In this document: in pieces, positions 42,538-52,970 of the stretch
Layout: the number at the start of each line of letters is the position of its first letter
How positions within the stretch are numbered: the first letter of the stretch is position 1
Source: Shimazuella alba
GTDB taxonomy: Bacteria; Bacillota; Bacilli; Thermoactinomycetales; Thermoactinomycetaceae
Length of the DNA: 64,000 nucleotides
Assembly: GCF_009831235.1 (NCBI RefSeq)
Contig: NZ_WUUL01000002.1
Location: forward strand, 124,001-188,000
Direction of reading: 5' to 3'
Program-made: the position numbers and the translations under genes
Notes under the pieces: model-generated
Database searches by the model: none
The model's input: only the letters and a program-made list of their open reading frames with translations
Told to the model about the DNA's origin: nothing

Positions 42538-43629
42538 TTATTTTGCATTTTGCAATATCTTGATGATTTCCTTGTTTTTACTCTCATTTGCTAACTGTAA
42601 AGCTGTTTTCCCTTGGCTATTTTTCTTTTTACGATCTACTTTTTTAGTAGATAAGAGAGCTAAAACAGCAGACTTTTTCTGTTTGGAAACTGCCTCCATC
42701 AATGGTGTTGTTCCATACTCATCCACACTATTTACATCAGCACCACGTGCGATTAATAATTCGATTGTATACAGATTTCCTCTTCTGACAGCAGTTTGAA
42801 TAGCAGATTCCTTGTACTTATTTTTTATATTAGGGTTTGCTCCCTTGTCTAATAATGCTTTGATAGCAGGATATTGACTTGAATCGATCGCTTCTATTAA
42901 TAATGCATCTTGTTCGCTAGTGGCAAAGTTAGGATTCAGACCATTTGCAAGCAACACTTGAAACTGATCTGTTTTGCGTAATGAACGATATGCTAGGCTC
43001 TCTTTATCTGAATTAATTACGTCTACTTTTAATCCTTTAGAGACCAAAAATTTGACTGTTTCATTTATATTTGCTCTTATTTCTTGAAACATTACAGTTT
43101 CACCTTTGAAATTGGTTGCTTTTATATTTGCTCCTCTTTGGATTAAAGCTTCTATCATCTCAATATTTCCTGTTTCCACTGCTTTCCATAGTACTGTTTC
43201 TCCATCTTTATTCGTATAATTCACCTTCGCCCCTAACGTTAAAAGCGTTTCAACCATAGAGATATCTTCTTTCTCGACTGCTATTTCTAATAAAGAGGTT
43301 CCGTTCTCATCCGTTTTATTTACGTTCGCCTTATAACTAGCTAATAGATTGACAATGTCTATGTTTCCATGCTCTACCGCAATTTGCAGAGGAGCATAGT
43401 CATCTTCATTAACCCCATTTGGATTTGCACCTTTTTGGAGCATAGCTTCGATAACGGCGTAATTATCGTCACGAATTGCATCGATCACAGCTTCCATATC
43501 TTTTGGATCAACTTCATTTTTTGTTTCGGTACGATTATCATCTCCTGTTATCTGACCAATTCCATATAAAACGGCAGCGATCACTCCTGCAAACAAGAAA
43601 AGAACAATAATAATATCTCTCGCTTTCAT
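42538..43629 (-). CDS. membrane-anchored ankyrin-repeat protein
   Basis: This 363-residue protein has one N-terminal transmembrane helix (residues 7-26) followed by about nine ankyrin repeats (for example D-D-Y-A-P-L-Q-I-A-V-E-H-G-N and E-Y-G-T-T-P-L-M-E-A-V-S) filling the remainder. Ankyrin repeats act as protein-binding scaffolds; the orientation (repeats inside or outside) cannot be decided, but the basic start and lack of cleavage site suggest an anchor. No partner gene is obvious. Confidence 0.88.
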   Translation of the reverse strand: MKARDIIIVLFLFAGVIAAVLYGIGQITGDDNRTETKNEVDPKDMEAVIDAIRDDNYAVIEAMLQKGANPNGVNEDDYAPLQIAVEHGNIDIVNLLASYKANVNKTDENGTSLLEIAVEKEDISMVETLLTLGAKVNYTNKDGETVLWKAVETGNIEMIEALIQRGANIKATNFKGETVMFQEIRANINETVKFLVSKGLKVDVINSDKESLAYRSLRKTDQFQVLLANGLNPNFATSEQDALLIEAIDSSQYPAIKALLDKGANPNIKNKYKESAIQTAVRRGNLYTIELLIARGADVNSVDEYGTTPLMEAVSKQKKSAVLALLSTKKVDRKKKNSQGKTALQLANESKNKEIIKILQNAK

Positions 43630-43687
43630 CCCTAACCCTCTTTCCTATAGTCTGCTTTCATTATTACTTGTTTGGAGCATAAAAAAA

Positions 43688-43705
43688 ACCACCATTTAAT
43701 AGGCG
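43688..43705 (-). terminator. terminator of the 43708 gene
   Basis: CCGCC pairs with GGTGG (one G-T pair) around an 8-nt loop, followed on the minus strand by TTTTTTTT. Confidence 0.65.
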
Positions 43706-43707
43706 GC

Positions 43708-44376
43708 TTAAAACATTCTTTTGGAACGTCGATTTGGAAATCGAGGTGTATTATTATCTTCTGTATTTGCTGTATTATCTGCATCTTTACGCAGTGATGG
43801 GTAAGCAGCTTTATTTCCTGCTGTCCGTCGAATAGGATTACGCGTATTATTTACAGTAGTACTGGATGTATTAGTAGTAGAGTTCAGCGGAGTTCTTCTC
43901 GAAAATGAGGAACGTTTGTTTAACGCACTATTTTCTGTTAGGGATGTGTTTCGGGATGTAAGAAGATTGGATTTAAATTGTTGTCTATTCATTTGTCGTT
44001 CAGAGACATCTGAATCTTGTACAACAGGAAGGCTGAGATCCTCCTCTTCTTGCAAATAATCCTTTGTATCTTCTCCCTCTTTTTGAACTACTTCTACATA
44101 TTCTTGCTTCTCCAGTTCAAGCACATCTTCTCGAGGTTGACGACGAGGTAGATGCTGAGACGCTTGTTTCCGTTGTTGGCGCGCTAAAGTAGAGCGCCTC
44201 ACTTTCTCGACGGAAATCCGGTTCGAGCTATCTACTTCCCCATCTGGAAAATATGTACTCAACTCATCTACTTCTTTGCTACGCTTACTACTTATTAGTG
44301 CAGATAAAACAATAATAGCAACAACTACAAGTACTACGCCAATCCAAAAGATTGGACTCATCACTAAACTCATCAT
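43708..44376 (-). CDS. single-pass membrane protein with long disordered tail
   Basis: This 222-residue protein has an N-terminal transmembrane helix (about 8-28) and then a highly charged, low-complexity region rich in Arg, Gln, Ser, Thr and Asn, ending R-R-S-K-R-M-F. No domain is recognised. The start follows TGGAGG. It is on the same strand as the crotonase gene 27 bp upstream and may be cotranscribed. Function unknown. Confidence 0.72.
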   Translation of the reverse strand: MMSLVMSPIFWIGVVLVVVAIIVLSALISSKRSKEVDELSTYFPDGEVDSSNRISVEKVRRSTLARQQRKQASQHLPRRQPREDVLELEKQEYVEVVQKEGEDTKDYLQEEEDLSLPVVQDSDVSERQMNRQQFKSNLLTSRNTSLTENSALNKRSSFSRRTPLNSTTNTSSTTVNNTRNPIRRTAGNKAAYPSLRKDADNTANTEDNNTPRFPNRRSKRMF

Positions 44377-44403
44377 GTTGTATCCTCCATTCCCCGGGAA
44401 ATG

Positions 44404-45192
44404 TTACTCTCCCCGAAAAGTTGGTTTCCTCTTCTCTAGAAATGCGTCCATCCCTTCCAACCGATCCGCTGTTTGAAAGGTAAGTCCAAAGTAAGTAGCC
44501 TCCAGTTGTAATGCTTTATCCAAAGGTATCTCTAAACCATTATGAATGGATTTTTTCACATATTGAAGTGCAATTGGTGCCAGTTTTGCTAATTTTTTTG
44601 CAAACGCTTTTGCTTCTGGTAATAATTGATCGTTTGGAAGTACTTTTTGAATAAGCCCTAATCTCCATGCTTCTTCACTTGAAAACAATTCTCCAGAGAA
44701 AAGATAGTATTTTGCATTTTTCTCACCAATGGCGCGGGATAATCGCTGGGTTCCACCATACCCTGGTATAGTTCCAAGATTTATCTCTGGCTGACCAAAC
44801 TTCGCCGACTCAGCTGCAAAGATAACATCACCAGCAAGTGCTAATTCACAACCTCCACCAAGAGCAAAACCATTCACTGCCATTATAACAGGGATCGGCA
44901 TATTCTCAAGCCTATCAAATACCGTCTGCCCAAGTAAAGCCTGTTTTTCAGCATCGATTGCATTTTCTATCAATCTTAGCTCTGATATATCAGCTCCAGC
45001 TGCAAATGCCTTCTGACCAGCCCCTGTCACAATAAGAACTTTTATTTCTTCAAGGGACTCCACATGATGCAATGCTTCTGTTAACTCTGTCAACATTTGT
45101 TGGTTTAATGCATTTAATACTTTTGTACGTGATAGAGTGAGTATGCCAATAGATTGTTCTACTTCCAGGGTAATACAGTTCCAACTTGTCAT
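44404..45192 (-). CDS. enoyl-CoA hydratase/isomerase (crotonase) family protein
   Basis: This protein of about 262 residues has the oxyanion-hole segments A-F-A-A-G-A-D-I and G-F-A-L-G-G-G-C-E-L-A, and the catalytic Glu region E-I-N-L-G-T-I-P-G-Y-G-G-T-Q. This is the pattern of short-chain enoyl-CoA hydratases such as FadB/EchA-like proteins in fatty acid or butanoate metabolism. The ATG at 45192 (GGGGCGGTG upstream) replaces a longer open frame to 45231. Confidence 0.92.
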   Translation of the reverse strand: MTSWNCITLEVEQSIGILTLSRTKVLNALNQQMLTELTEALHHVESLEEIKVLIVTGAGQKAFAAGADISELRLIENAIDAEKQALLGQTVFDRLENMPIPVIMAVNGFALGGGCELALAGDVIFAAESAKFGQPEINLGTIPGYGGTQRLSRAIGEKNAKYYLFSGELFSSEEAWRLGLIQKVLPNDQLLPEAKAFAKKLAKLAPIALQYVKKSIHNGLEIPLDKALQLEATYFGLTFQTADRLEGMDAFLEKRKPTFRGE

Positions 45193-45231
45193 TTGCACCG
45201 CCCCTATTGAGAATATTCCCCATTTTATCAT

Positions 45232-45272
45232 AAGAAAGCGAGCCCTCCAAATGATAGAGAGTTCGCTTTCTT
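45232..45272 (-). terminator. terminator of secA-prfB
   Basis: AAGAAAGCGAACTCTC pairs with GAGGGCTCGCTTTCTT with small mismatches around a loop, immediately after the prfB stop. Confidence 0.75.
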
Positions 45273-45273
45273 G

Positions 45274-46384
45274 TTAGTGCTTGTTTTCCACTTGTTTTTT
45301 GAGGAAAGCTTCCATAAATACATGAATGCTTCCATCCATTACTGCTTGAACATTGCCATTTTCAACCGAAGTACGATGATCTTTTACGAGACTGTAAGGG
45401 TGAAAAACATAAGAACGAATCTGATTACCCCAGCCGATCTCTGTCTGTTCCCCTTTGATCTCATTTAATTTCTTCTCTTGTTCTTCCAATTTTTGTTCAT
45501 AAAGACGCGCTTTTAAAACCTTCATTGCCTTATCTCGGTTTTTGATCTGAGATCGCTCTGATTGACAAGTAACCACCACGCCAGTTGGTATATGTGTTAT
45601 ACGTACAGCAGAGTCGGTTGTGTTGATATGCTGTCCGCCAGCACCGCTCGCGCGATACGTGTCTACTTTGATATCTTCAGTCCGGATTTCGACTTCGACA
45701 TCATCATCTAGCTCTGGAACCACATTTACAGATGCAAAAGAAGTATGCCTGCGTCCAGATGCATCAAAAGGGGAGATACGAACTAAGCGATGGACACCCT
45801 TTTCTGTTCGAAGATACCCATAAGCATTTACTCCTTTTACGAGTAAGGTAACGCTTTTTAATCCGGCTTCATCCCCAGGCAGATAGTCAATCATCTCAAT
45901 CTTAAATCCATTCTTTTCTGCCCAACGTGTATACATCCGGAGCAACATCTCTGCCCAATCTTGGGATTCTGTTCCACCAGCTCCAGGATGAAGCTCCAAA
46001 ATAGCTGAATTCCGATCATATGGCCCGCTTAAAAGTTGTTGTAGTTCAAATGCATTTACTTGCTGTTGAAATGTTTTTAAGCTTGCTTGACACTCACTTA
46101 ACAGGGATGGATCTTCTTCCTCTTGGAGCAGCTCCAATAATATTTGTAAATCATCTTTTTGTGTGGTGAGTGCTTGAACCTGATCGATAATTTCTTTTAC
46201 CTCACGAAGCTCTGCGATTTTTTGCTGAGCCTGCTGCTGGTCATTCCAAAACGATTCATCAGCCATTTCAGCTTCCAGAGTTGTAAGTTTCGCCTGTCTA
46301 TCCTCTAAGTCAAAGAGACCCCCTAAGATCAGCGAAACGTTTTGCTGTAATTTGAAACTCTTGTTTTAATGCTTGTAAATCCAA
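45274..46384 (-). CDS. prfB: peptide chain release factor 2, with programmed +1 frameshift
   Basis: RF2 recognises UAA and UGA and releases the peptide through its G-G-Q motif (G-A-G-G-Q-H-I-N). The gene begins with a TTG at 46384; the first 24 codons end at CTT followed by an in-frame TGA (46310-46312), and the rest continues in the +1 frame from 46311. The site is CTTAGGGGGTCTCTTTGAC: AGGGGG acts as internal Shine-Dalgarno before CTT-TGA-C. This is the well-known autoregulation in which low RF2 lets ribosomes shift. The joined product is about 369 residues. It lies 18 bp after secA, as in Bacillus. Confidence 0.96.
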
Positions 46385-46402
46385 GTCAGTCAACCCCTCG
46401 TG

Positions 46403-48922
46403 TTATTTCTTATAATGACAGTTTTTGTATTTCTTCCCACTTCCACATGGACATGGATCGTTTCTGCCTACTTTGTCAGAACGACGAAGAGGTACTACTT
46501 TTGGTCTTTCTTCTCCCGTGTCTCCACCTGAAATCGGAGTTACATTAGTCGCAACATCTTCTCGTGTCAGTGTTTCTTCCTCTTGTACAACTGCTTTCAT
46601 TACATATTTCACAACTTCTTCTTGAATTTCTTGGACCATAGCCTCAAACATCGCAAATCCTTCAAACTGATAAGAACGCAGTGGGTTGTCTTGTCCATAT
46701 GCACGTAAGTGAATCCCTTGACGAAGCTGTTCCATTGCATCGATATGATCCATCCATTTGCGGTCAACGGTACGCAGAACAACCACTTTGGAGAATTCAT
46801 TCATTCGCTCTTCCCCAAGCTCTACTCTACGTTCTTCATAATATGTTTTTGCTGCTTCATAAAGATATTCTTTTAATTGATCTGGGTCCATCTCTTCTAG
46901 GTCATCTTCATCAATCCGGCCTTCAGGTATGACATTGCCCTCCATATAATCTTGAATAGCTTCTAACTCCCATTCTTCTTCATCACTACCAGAAGTATGG
47001 ACTTCCACAATTCGCTCTATCTCTGCTTTTATCATCGGAAGAACAACATCATCCATCTTTTCGCTAGTCAGCACTTGACGTCTTTGTTTATAGATGATTT
47101 CCCTTTGCTGATTGAGAACATCATCATATTGCAAGACCCATCGTCTAGCATCGAAGTTATTATTCTCCACTTGTTTTTGTGCATTCGCAATCGATCTCGT
47201 AAATATATTTCCTTCCAATGGCTCCCCATCACCCATAGCACGACTGATCATCGATTTCATTCGATCAGGAACAAATCGCCGCATCAAATCATCTTCAAAG
47301 GAAAGATAGAACTGGGTAGAACCAGGATCACCCTGACGTCCTGCACGTCCACGTAACTGATTATCGATCCGTCTGCTCTCATGGCGTTCGGTACCAATCA
47401 CATGTAGCCCGCCAAGGTCTGCAACTTTTTCACCCAGCATAATATCTGTACCACGACCAGCCATGTTGGTAGCAATGGTCACCGCACCATACTGACCTGC
47501 TGCTGAGATAATTTCTGCTTCTTTCTCGTGGTTTTTCGCATTTAAAACTTGGTGTGGAATACCTTTTCGTTTTAGTAAAAGCGATAATTTTTCTGAGTTC
47601 TCAATAGATACAGTACCTACTAGTACAGGTCTTCCTACCGAGTGAAGTTGTTCAATCTGTTCGATAACAGCTTGAAACTTTTCTTTTACCGTTTTGTACA
47701 AAACGTCAGACATGTCTTGACGGATCATCGGTTGATTAGTTGGTACGATCACCACATCCATGTTATAAATACGGCGGAACTCTTCTTCCTCTGTCTTAGC
47801 AGTACCTGTCATACCAGATAGCTTTTCATAAAGACGGAAATAATTTTGCAAGGTAACCGTAGCAAGTGTCATGCTTTCATGCTGCACTTGGATATTTTCT
47901 TTTGCTTCAATTGCTTGATGCAACCCGTCACTATAGCGGCGACCATGCATCAAACGTCCTGTAAATTCATCAACAATGACTACACCGTGTTCGGCATCAA
48001 CTACATAATCTTGATCTCGATGCATCGTTACATGCGCTTTTAAAGCTTGCAGGACATGGTGGTTCAAAGTGATATTTTTCATGTCATACAGGTTATCTAT
48101 TTTAAGGGCATTCTCTACTTTCTTTACCCCTTCATCCGTTAAAGCAATTTGTTTTGTTTTCACGTCAAGCGAGTAGTCTTCTTCTGCTTTCAAACGACTC
48201 ACTACACGATCAGCTGTATAATAAAGATCTGTCGCTTTATTCGCCTGTCCACTAATGATAAGGGGAGTTCTGGCTTCATCGATCAAAATACTATCCACTT
48301 CGTCGACAATAGCAAAATGAAGCTCTTTTTGAGTCAGCTGTTCTTGATAAGCTACCATGTTATCTCGCAAATAATCAAAGCCAAACTCATTGTTGGTACC
48401 ATATGTGATATCAGCCTGATATGCTGCCCTTTTTTCTTCAGGGGACATAAATGGAACATTCAACCCAACGGTAAGTCCTAGAAACTCAAAAATTTGTCCC
48501 ATCCACTCTTTATCTCGTCGAGCAAGATAATCGTTGACAGTAACAATATGAACACCCTTGCCGGTCAGTGCATTCAGATAGGCTGGTAAAGTGGAAACAA
48601 GGGTTTTCCCTTCCCCTGTGCGCATCTCGGCAATATCCCCATTGTGAAGCACCATGCCCCCAACCAACTGAACTCGGAAGTGCCGCATACCAAGAACCCT
48701 CTTGGATGCTTCACGAGTTACGGCAAATGCTTCTGGCAGGAGATCATCTAACGATTCTCCTTTACTGAGACGTTCTTTAAATTCTGCTGTCTTTCCACGA
48801 AGTTCATCATCAGATAAGCTGGCAATAGAATCTTCCATGCCATCGATCTGATCCGCAATTTGAAAATACTTTTTTACTTGACGCTCATTTGGGTCAAGTA
48901 AGCGTTTTAGCGTTTTTAACAT
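46403..48922 (-). CDS. secA: preprotein translocase ATPase SecA
   Basis: This 839-residue motor drives Sec-dependent export. It has Walker A (M-R-T-G-E-G-K-T), D-E-V-D-S, the helicase region [16 protein letters not shown], and the C-terminal zinc-binding tail [13 protein letters not shown] that contacts SecB-type partners and phospholipids. The ATG at 48922 with AGGAGG upstream gives the standard start L-K-T-L-K-R. Confidence 0.97.
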   Translation of the reverse strand: MLKTLKRLLDPNERQVKKYFQIADQIDGMEDSIASLSDDELRGKTAEFKERLSKGESLDDLLPEAFAVTREASKRVLGMRHFRVQLVGGMVLHNGDIAEMRTGEGKTLVSTLPAYLNALTGKGVHIVTVNDYLARRDKEWMGQIFEFLGLTVGLNVPFMSPEEKRAAYQADITYGTNNEFGFDYLRDNMVAYQEQLTQKELHFAIVDEVDSILIDEARTPLIISGQANKATDLYYTADRVVSRLKAEEDYSLDVKTKQIALTDEGVKKVENALKIDNLYDMKNITLNHHVLQALKAHVTMHRDQDYVVDAEHGVVIVDEFTGRLMHGRRYSDGLHQAIEAKENIQVQHESMTLATVTLQNYFRLYEKLSGMTGTAKTEEEEFRRIYNMDVVIVPTNQPMIRQDMSDVLYKTVKEKFQAVIEQIEQLHSVGRPVLVGTVSIENSEKLSLLLKRKGIPHQVLNAKNHEKEAEIISAAGQYGAVTIATNMAGRGTDIMLGEKVADLGGLHVIGTERHESRRIDNQLRGRAGRQGDPGSTQFYLSFEDDLMRRFVPDRMKSMISRAMGDGEPLEGNIFTRSIANAQKQVENNNFDARRWVLQYDDVLNQQREIIYKQRRQVLTSEKMDDVVLPMIKAEIERIVEVHTSGSDEEEWELEAIQDYMEGNVIPEGRIDEDDLEEMDPDQLKEYLYEAAKTYYEERRVELGEERMNEFSKVVVLRTVDRKWMDHIDAMEQLRQGIHLRAYGQDNPLRSYQFEGFAMFEAMVQEIQEEVVKYVMKAVVQEEETLTREDVATNVTPISGGDTGEERPKVVPLRRSDKVGRNDPCPCGSGKKYKNCHYKK

Positions 48923-49054
48923 CCAAATTTCCTCCTGCACAATCTATCTATAACCAATCGCTTTTCCTGTAAGTAAACATACTATCTACTAGTGTAACAA
49001 AAAAAAGTTAATTTTTCACTTCATCCCGTTAACATTCCGTTTCAACGGTAAAAG

Positions 49055-49081
49055 ACCTAGTTTCGAGTCATGAAACTAGGT
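49055..49081 (+). terminator. hairpin between secA and the 49195 unit
   Basis: ACCTAGTTTC pairs perfectly with GAAACTAGGT around a 7-nt loop. Neither flanking transcript clearly needs it; it may mark the border of the foreign unit. Confidence 0.45.
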
Positions 49082-49194
49082 TTAATTCGACAATCTTATC
49101 ATACTACGAGCTCGTAGACTGCTCTAATCTCATACTGATATACTTATATACGGTACAGCAAAGCTGCCAAACAATAGGAGGCCCTGTAGAGACC

Positions 49195-49434
49195 ATTCAA
49201 ATTTGTTATTCTGACTGTGTAAAGGCTGGTCAAAAGGGAAAAAACATCGAGAAAAAGAATGGAAATCGCCGTCATATCCTGGATCTAGGATATGACTATA
49301 ATGATACCAACAAGGTTCTTTACAGTCCGACTAGCAGTCCAATCGGCGAAATCATCGATTCCCTCGAAACCGAAGAAGATTCCACATGGACAAGTCCTTG
49401 CGGGTTGTTTCAAGTAATTTACGAAGCAAAGTAA
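49195..49434 (+). CDS. orphan 79-residue frame without a standard start codon; foreign unit
   Basis: The frame is open from 49033 to 49434 but has no ATG, GTG or TTG before the last few codons. AGGAGG at 49176-49181 is followed by an in-frame ATT at 49195 (13 nt), which could serve as a rare start. The encoded peptide has Q-I-C-Y-S-D-C-V-K-A-G near its start and ends T-S-P-C-G-L-F-Q-V-I-Y-E-A-K. A perfect-looking hairpin follows the stop. The layout (AT-rich promoter region, ribosome site, frame, hairpin) equals that of the other foreign units. It could be a real gene with ATT start or a gene that lost its start. Confidence 0.45.
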   Translation: MQICYSDCVKAGQKGKNIEKKNGNRRHILDLGYDYNDTNKVLYSPTSSPIGEIIDSLETEEDSTWTSPCGLFQVIYEAK

Positions 49435-49460
49435 CCACCTGGTAAGTAGAGTTGGTTAAA

Positions 49461-49494
49461 GCGGGGTAACCATTACTTAAAATGATTACCCCGC
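49461..49494 (+). terminator. hairpin terminator of the 49195 unit
   Basis: GCGGGGTAACCATT pairs with AATGATTACCCCGC with one mismatch around a 6-nt loop. Confidence 0.65.
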
Positions 49495-49580
49495 CGTATT
49501 TGTCCAATCTATCGATCATCATGAAGTTAATTCCTAACAAACATGTAAATTCCCATCGTTCAAAACCGGGTTCAATTAAT

Positions 49581-50816
49581 TTATTTTTTCGTTACTAATT
49601 CTTTTAATATCCCAAAAAACTTCTTTGCCAACTTCTGGCGATCGCCTTCTCGATCAATAAATTCCCTACCATTTGCTTTGATTTCTGTTAAGCGATCAGG
49701 AGTATATTGGCTCATCTGCATGATTGCCTCTGCTAAACCTTTTGGGTTCTCTGCACCACTGAAAACACCTACTCGATTTTGCTCCACAATTTGCCGGACT
49801 TCGCCATCTACCGTGGTAATGATTGGTTTTCCTAGGAAAGTATAATCAAAGAGTTTATTTGGTCTTGCTCCTCTAAATACTTCATTGTCCGCTAATGAGA
49901 TAATCCCAAAATCAGCAGCATTGGTATAATCAAATATCTCTGCTTTTGGCACCGGATCTAGCAGATGAACATTTTTCAAACCGAGCTCTGCTACCCGTTT
50001 TTGTAACCGTTCTTTATCAGGACCATCGCCAATAAGTACGATTGAGTATCCTTTTTCTGGTAGATACTGTCCCGCTTGAACAACATACTCCAGAGCATTT
50101 GCTGGTCCATGGGCCCCTGTATAAATTGCCACAAAGTCATCTTGTGGAACTCCAAGTTTCTCACGATATTCTGCTCTTTTTTGTTCATCTGGCTGCCAAG
50201 AACCGACTACTACACCATTAGGGATGAGATCTATTTTTTCAAGAGGTATCCCTTTTTCAGAAATATACTGGCGTTGGTGCTCCGTCAAAACAATGATTTG
50301 ATCTGATTTTTTATAGAGTTGGCTTTCCATCCATGTCAACGCATTCAGTACTGCTCCCTTTTTCACACCGCCCATTTTCACAAGTGAATCAGGCCACAGA
50401 TCTCTCACTTCAAACACAAAAGGAATACGTTTGATTCGTGCTACCAGCAATCCTGCATACGCAAGAAAGAGATGTGGAGAGGAAGCGATAAAAACATCTG
50501 GTTTCCGACGAAAAAGGGTAGCAAAGAAAAAGACAAATGCAAAACTGATCATATTGATGATCCGGCGAAAATCATTGACTTTGTGCGGAAAAGACCAAAG
50601 CCATGCTAACTTCAAGCCATCTACTTGTTCGATTTGAGCCTTCTCTTCAGCAGTAATAAAAGTTCGGCGTGGATGTACAAATTTGGATAGAAATAAGGTA
50701 ACTTCTGCATCTTCTTCTTTTGCCCATTCTCTTGCCAATTCAAAATGGCGTGTAATGCCTGCAATATTTGGTGGTACAGCATAGTGATTTGCTAACCAAA
50801 TTTTAAACCGTTTCAT
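49581..50816 (-). CDS. GT4-family glycosyltransferase (WbuB-like)
   Basis: This 411-residue GT-B glycosyltransferase has the G-x-x-R-H-F-E-L N-terminal segment of WbuB-like enzymes, the linker D-L-W-P-D-S-L, G-A-H-G-P-A-N, and the donor-binding E-x7-E-like region (P-N-K-L-F-D-Y-T-F-L-G-K-P). WbuB-type enzymes transfer N-acetylated fucosamine-type sugars in surface polysaccharide synthesis. It starts 1 nt after the mnaA stop, so both belong to one polysaccharide or teichoic-acid related operon. Confidence 0.88.
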   Translation of the reverse strand: MKRFKIWLANHYAVPPNIAGITRHFELAREWAKEEDAEVTLFLSKFVHPRRTFITAEEKAQIEQVDGLKLAWLWSFPHKVNDFRRIINMISFAFVFFFATLFRRKPDVFIASSPHLFLAYAGLLVARIKRIPFVFEVRDLWPDSLVKMGGVKKGAVLNALTWMESQLYKKSDQIIVLTEHQRQYISEKGIPLEKIDLIPNGVVVGSWQPDEQKRAEYREKLGVPQDDFVAIYTGAHGPANALEYVVQAGQYLPEKGYSIVLIGDGPDKERLQKRVAELGLKNVHLLDPVPKAEIFDYTNAADFGIISLADNEVFRGARPNKLFDYTFLGKPIITTVDGEVRQIVEQNRVGVFSGAENPKGLAEAIMQMSQYTPDRLTEIKANGREFIDREGDRQKLAKKFFGILKELVTKK

Positions 50817-50817
50817 G

Positions 50818-51882
50818 TTATAAACCCCGTTTGATAATCTCTACCAGTTTTTCTGCTGTACGTCCATCTCCGAATACACTAGGAATGTTGGAGAAATCCA
50901 CTTTAAACTCAGATACTGCTTGCAAAATGAGGTCTGTGTTTGCACCGACTAATTTATTTGCACCATAGGAAACAGTTTCCGTCCACTCTGTCTCATCTCG
51001 CATGGTGATACAAGGGACTTGTGCAAAAAATGCTTCTTTCTGAACTCCGCCAGAATCCGTTAAGATCAGTTTCGCTTGGAACTCCAATTGGATCATATCC
51101 AAATAACCGACAGGATTGATGACATGTACATTATCATTGGTGATACTAAGTCCACTTTCTTTCAGCTTGCTGACTGTTCGTGGATGAAGTGGTAAAATAG
51201 CTGGAATTGGCAGTTGATTAATAGCGTTTACAATTGCTTTTAGTCGATTTGGATCATCTGTATTCTCTGCACGATGAAGCGTAATGAGTACATAAGACTT
51301 TGCTTGGACTGGCAAATCACGAAGAACATGAGCTTTACCTTCTGCCAGTTGTGTGTTGTAGTTAAAAGCATCCAACATCACATCACCAACCACATGCACA
51401 CCATCCGTAATACCTTCTTTAGCGAGATGGTTTACAGCAGTTCCTGTTGGGCAAAAAAGCCATTTCGAAATATGGTCTGTCATTACCCGGTTTACTTCTT
51501 CTGGCATTCTGCGGTTAAAACTTCTGAGTCCTGCTTCTACGTGTGCAACAGGTATATGTAATTTAGCAGCGGCTAGTGCTCCCGCAATAGTGGAGTTGGT
51601 GTCACCATATACCAAAAGTGCATCTGGCTTTTCAGCAAGCAATACTTCTTCCACTTTTCTTAACATTTCTCCTGTCTGTGCCCCGTGTGACAGGGAACCT
51701 ACATGCAGATGATATTCTGGAATAGGTATCTCTAACTCTTCAAAGAAAACATCAGACATGGATTTATCGTAATGTTGACCAGTATGTACTAAAATCTCTT
51801 TTCCTTCGGCACGTAAAGCACGAGACACAGGAGCTGCTTTGATAAATTGTGGACGAGCTCCAACAACTGTTACTACTTTCAT
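50818..51882 (-). CDS. mnaA: UDP-N-acetylglucosamine 2-epimerase (non-hydrolysing)
   Basis: This 354-residue enzyme interconverts UDP-GlcNAc and UDP-ManNAc for wall teichoic acid linkage units and capsular sugars. Motifs: G-A-R-P-Q-F-I-K near the N-terminus, H-V-E-A-G-L-R-S-F-N-R, and T-D-S-G-G-V-Q-K-E-A near 275. Length is typical of MnaA/WecB. It is coupled to the downstream glycosyltransferase. Confidence 0.94.
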   Translation of the reverse strand: MKVVTVVGARPQFIKAAPVSRALRAEGKEILVHTGQHYDKSMSDVFFEELEIPIPEYHLHVGSLSHGAQTGEMLRKVEEVLLAEKPDALLVYGDTNSTIAGALAAAKLHIPVAHVEAGLRSFNRRMPEEVNRVMTDHISKWLFCPTGTAVNHLAKEGITDGVHVVGDVMLDAFNYNTQLAEGKAHVLRDLPVQAKSYVLITLHRAENTDDPNRLKAIVNAINQLPIPAILPLHPRTVSKLKESGLSITNDNVHVINPVGYLDMIQLEFQAKLILTDSGGVQKEAFFAQVPCITMRDETEWTETVSYGANKLVGANTDLILQAVSEFKVDFSNIPSVFGDGRTAEKLVEIIKRGL

Positions 51883-51962
51883 CTGAGAAAACCTCCCTTA
51901 AATGCAAAAACAACTGACACTATGATAACACAAGAGAATGCTTGAAAAATTGTATAAATCAA

Positions 51963-51990
51963 AAACTCCCCACTTTAGCGTGGGGAGTTT
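51963..51990 (-). terminator. terminator of the cold-shock gene
   Basis: AAACTCCCCAC pairs with GTGGGGAGTTT around a 6-nt loop; the minus strand continues TTTGAT. Confidence 0.85.
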
Positions 51991-51999
51991 GCTAATTTC

Positions 52000-52197
52000 T
52001 TATTTTTTTTCAACGTTGGAAGCTTGTGGCCCACGGGAACCATCTACAATATCAAATTCTACCGTTTGACCTTCTTCAAGGGATTTAAATCCTTCTGATT
52101 GAATTGCAGAGTAGTGAACGAATACATCGTCACCATCTTCGCGTTCGATGAAACCATAACCTTTTTCTGCGTTAAACCATTTTACTTTGCCTTGCAT
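52000..52197 (-). CDS. csp: cold-shock protein (CspA family)
   Basis: The 65-residue single OB-fold RNA chaperone has RNP1 (K-G-Y-G-F-I) and RNP2 (V-F-V-H-Y) and the usual start Q-G-K-V-K-W-F-N. Members melt RNA structure at low temperature and act as transcription antiterminators. The ATG at 52197 is the family start; the open frame upstream is leader. Confidence 0.96.
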   Translation of the reverse strand: MQGKVKWFNAEKGYGFIEREDGDDVFVHYSAIQSEGFKSLEEGQTVEFDIVDGSRGPQASNVEKK

Positions 52198-52462
52198 GAA
52201 ACAAACATTCCCTTCTCTTCTCAAAACTGTTATCTTAGCACAAGAACTATTCTTATGTAATTTCAATATAACATTTGGAAAAAATTAATGTCAAGCAACC
52301 AACATTTGCCTAGATTTTTTTAGATGTTTGTAGTTGTTATGCACAAGTTATCCATATATTCCACAAATACAGAGAAAAAATTGGCAAATTTATAACTATC
52401 TTTCCCAAATGAAATCGTATTATTCGATAGTTCTTCTTAAGATATTACTATAATTTTATAAA

Positions 52463-52508
52463 AAATGGATGGTTCTAATTTCTATTCAGAAATAGATACC
52501 ATCCATTT
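52463..52508 (-). terminator. terminator of hup
   Basis: AAATGGATGGT pairs with ACCATCCATTT, with further pairing of ATCTATTTCT and AGAAATTAGA inside; T-run on the minus strand. Confidence 0.85.
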
Positions 52509-52511
52509 GTT

Positions 52512-52787
52512 TTATGAATTAACTGCTTCTTTGAGTTGCTTTCCTGGTTTAAAAGAAGGAACACGGCTAGCTTCGATTTGAATTTCTTCACCTGTTTGTG
52601 GATTACGTCCAGTTCTAGCAGCACGCTCACGAACCTCAAAGTTTCCAAAACCAATGAGCGTAACTTTATCTCCATCTTGAAGAGCACCTGAAATACAACT
52701 CAAAACTGCATCTACAACTTGTCCAGCATCCTTTTTGGTTTTTCCAGTAGACTCTGCTACTTTTTCAACTAATTCTGTTTTATTCAT
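52512..52787 (-). CDS. hup: HU-family nucleoid protein
   Basis: This 91-residue histone-like DNA-bending protein starts N-K-T-E-L-V and has the signature [18 protein letters not shown] with the DNA-intercalating Pro. A near-consensus promoter lies upstream. The gene stands alone with its own terminator. Confidence 0.96.
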   Translation of the reverse strand: MNKTELVEKVAESTGKTKKDAGQVVDAVLSCISGALQDGDKVTLIGFGNFEVRERAARTGRNPQTGEEIQIEASRVPSFKPGKQLKEAVNS

Positions 52788-52869
52788 GTTTCTTTTCCCC
52801 CTAAAGTAGGTAAATTCAGACAGCCTCCCATATATTTAGGGACTTCTTGGGATAACAGCCTAACGCTAT

Positions 52870-52898
52870 TTTATAACCAAGCAAGCTCCGTCTGTCAA
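52870..52898 (-). promoter_or_regulatory. promoter of hup
   Basis: TTGACA (52893-52898) and TATAAA (52870-52875) on the minus strand are 17 bp apart, reading into hup with a leader of about 75 nt. Confidence 0.7.
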
Positions 52899-52970
52899 AC
52901 GGTCCAAAGAATAACCGCTATCTCTGGTGTTGCCCAGGATTAGCTTTTCCATACCTGACCCCATATGCAA

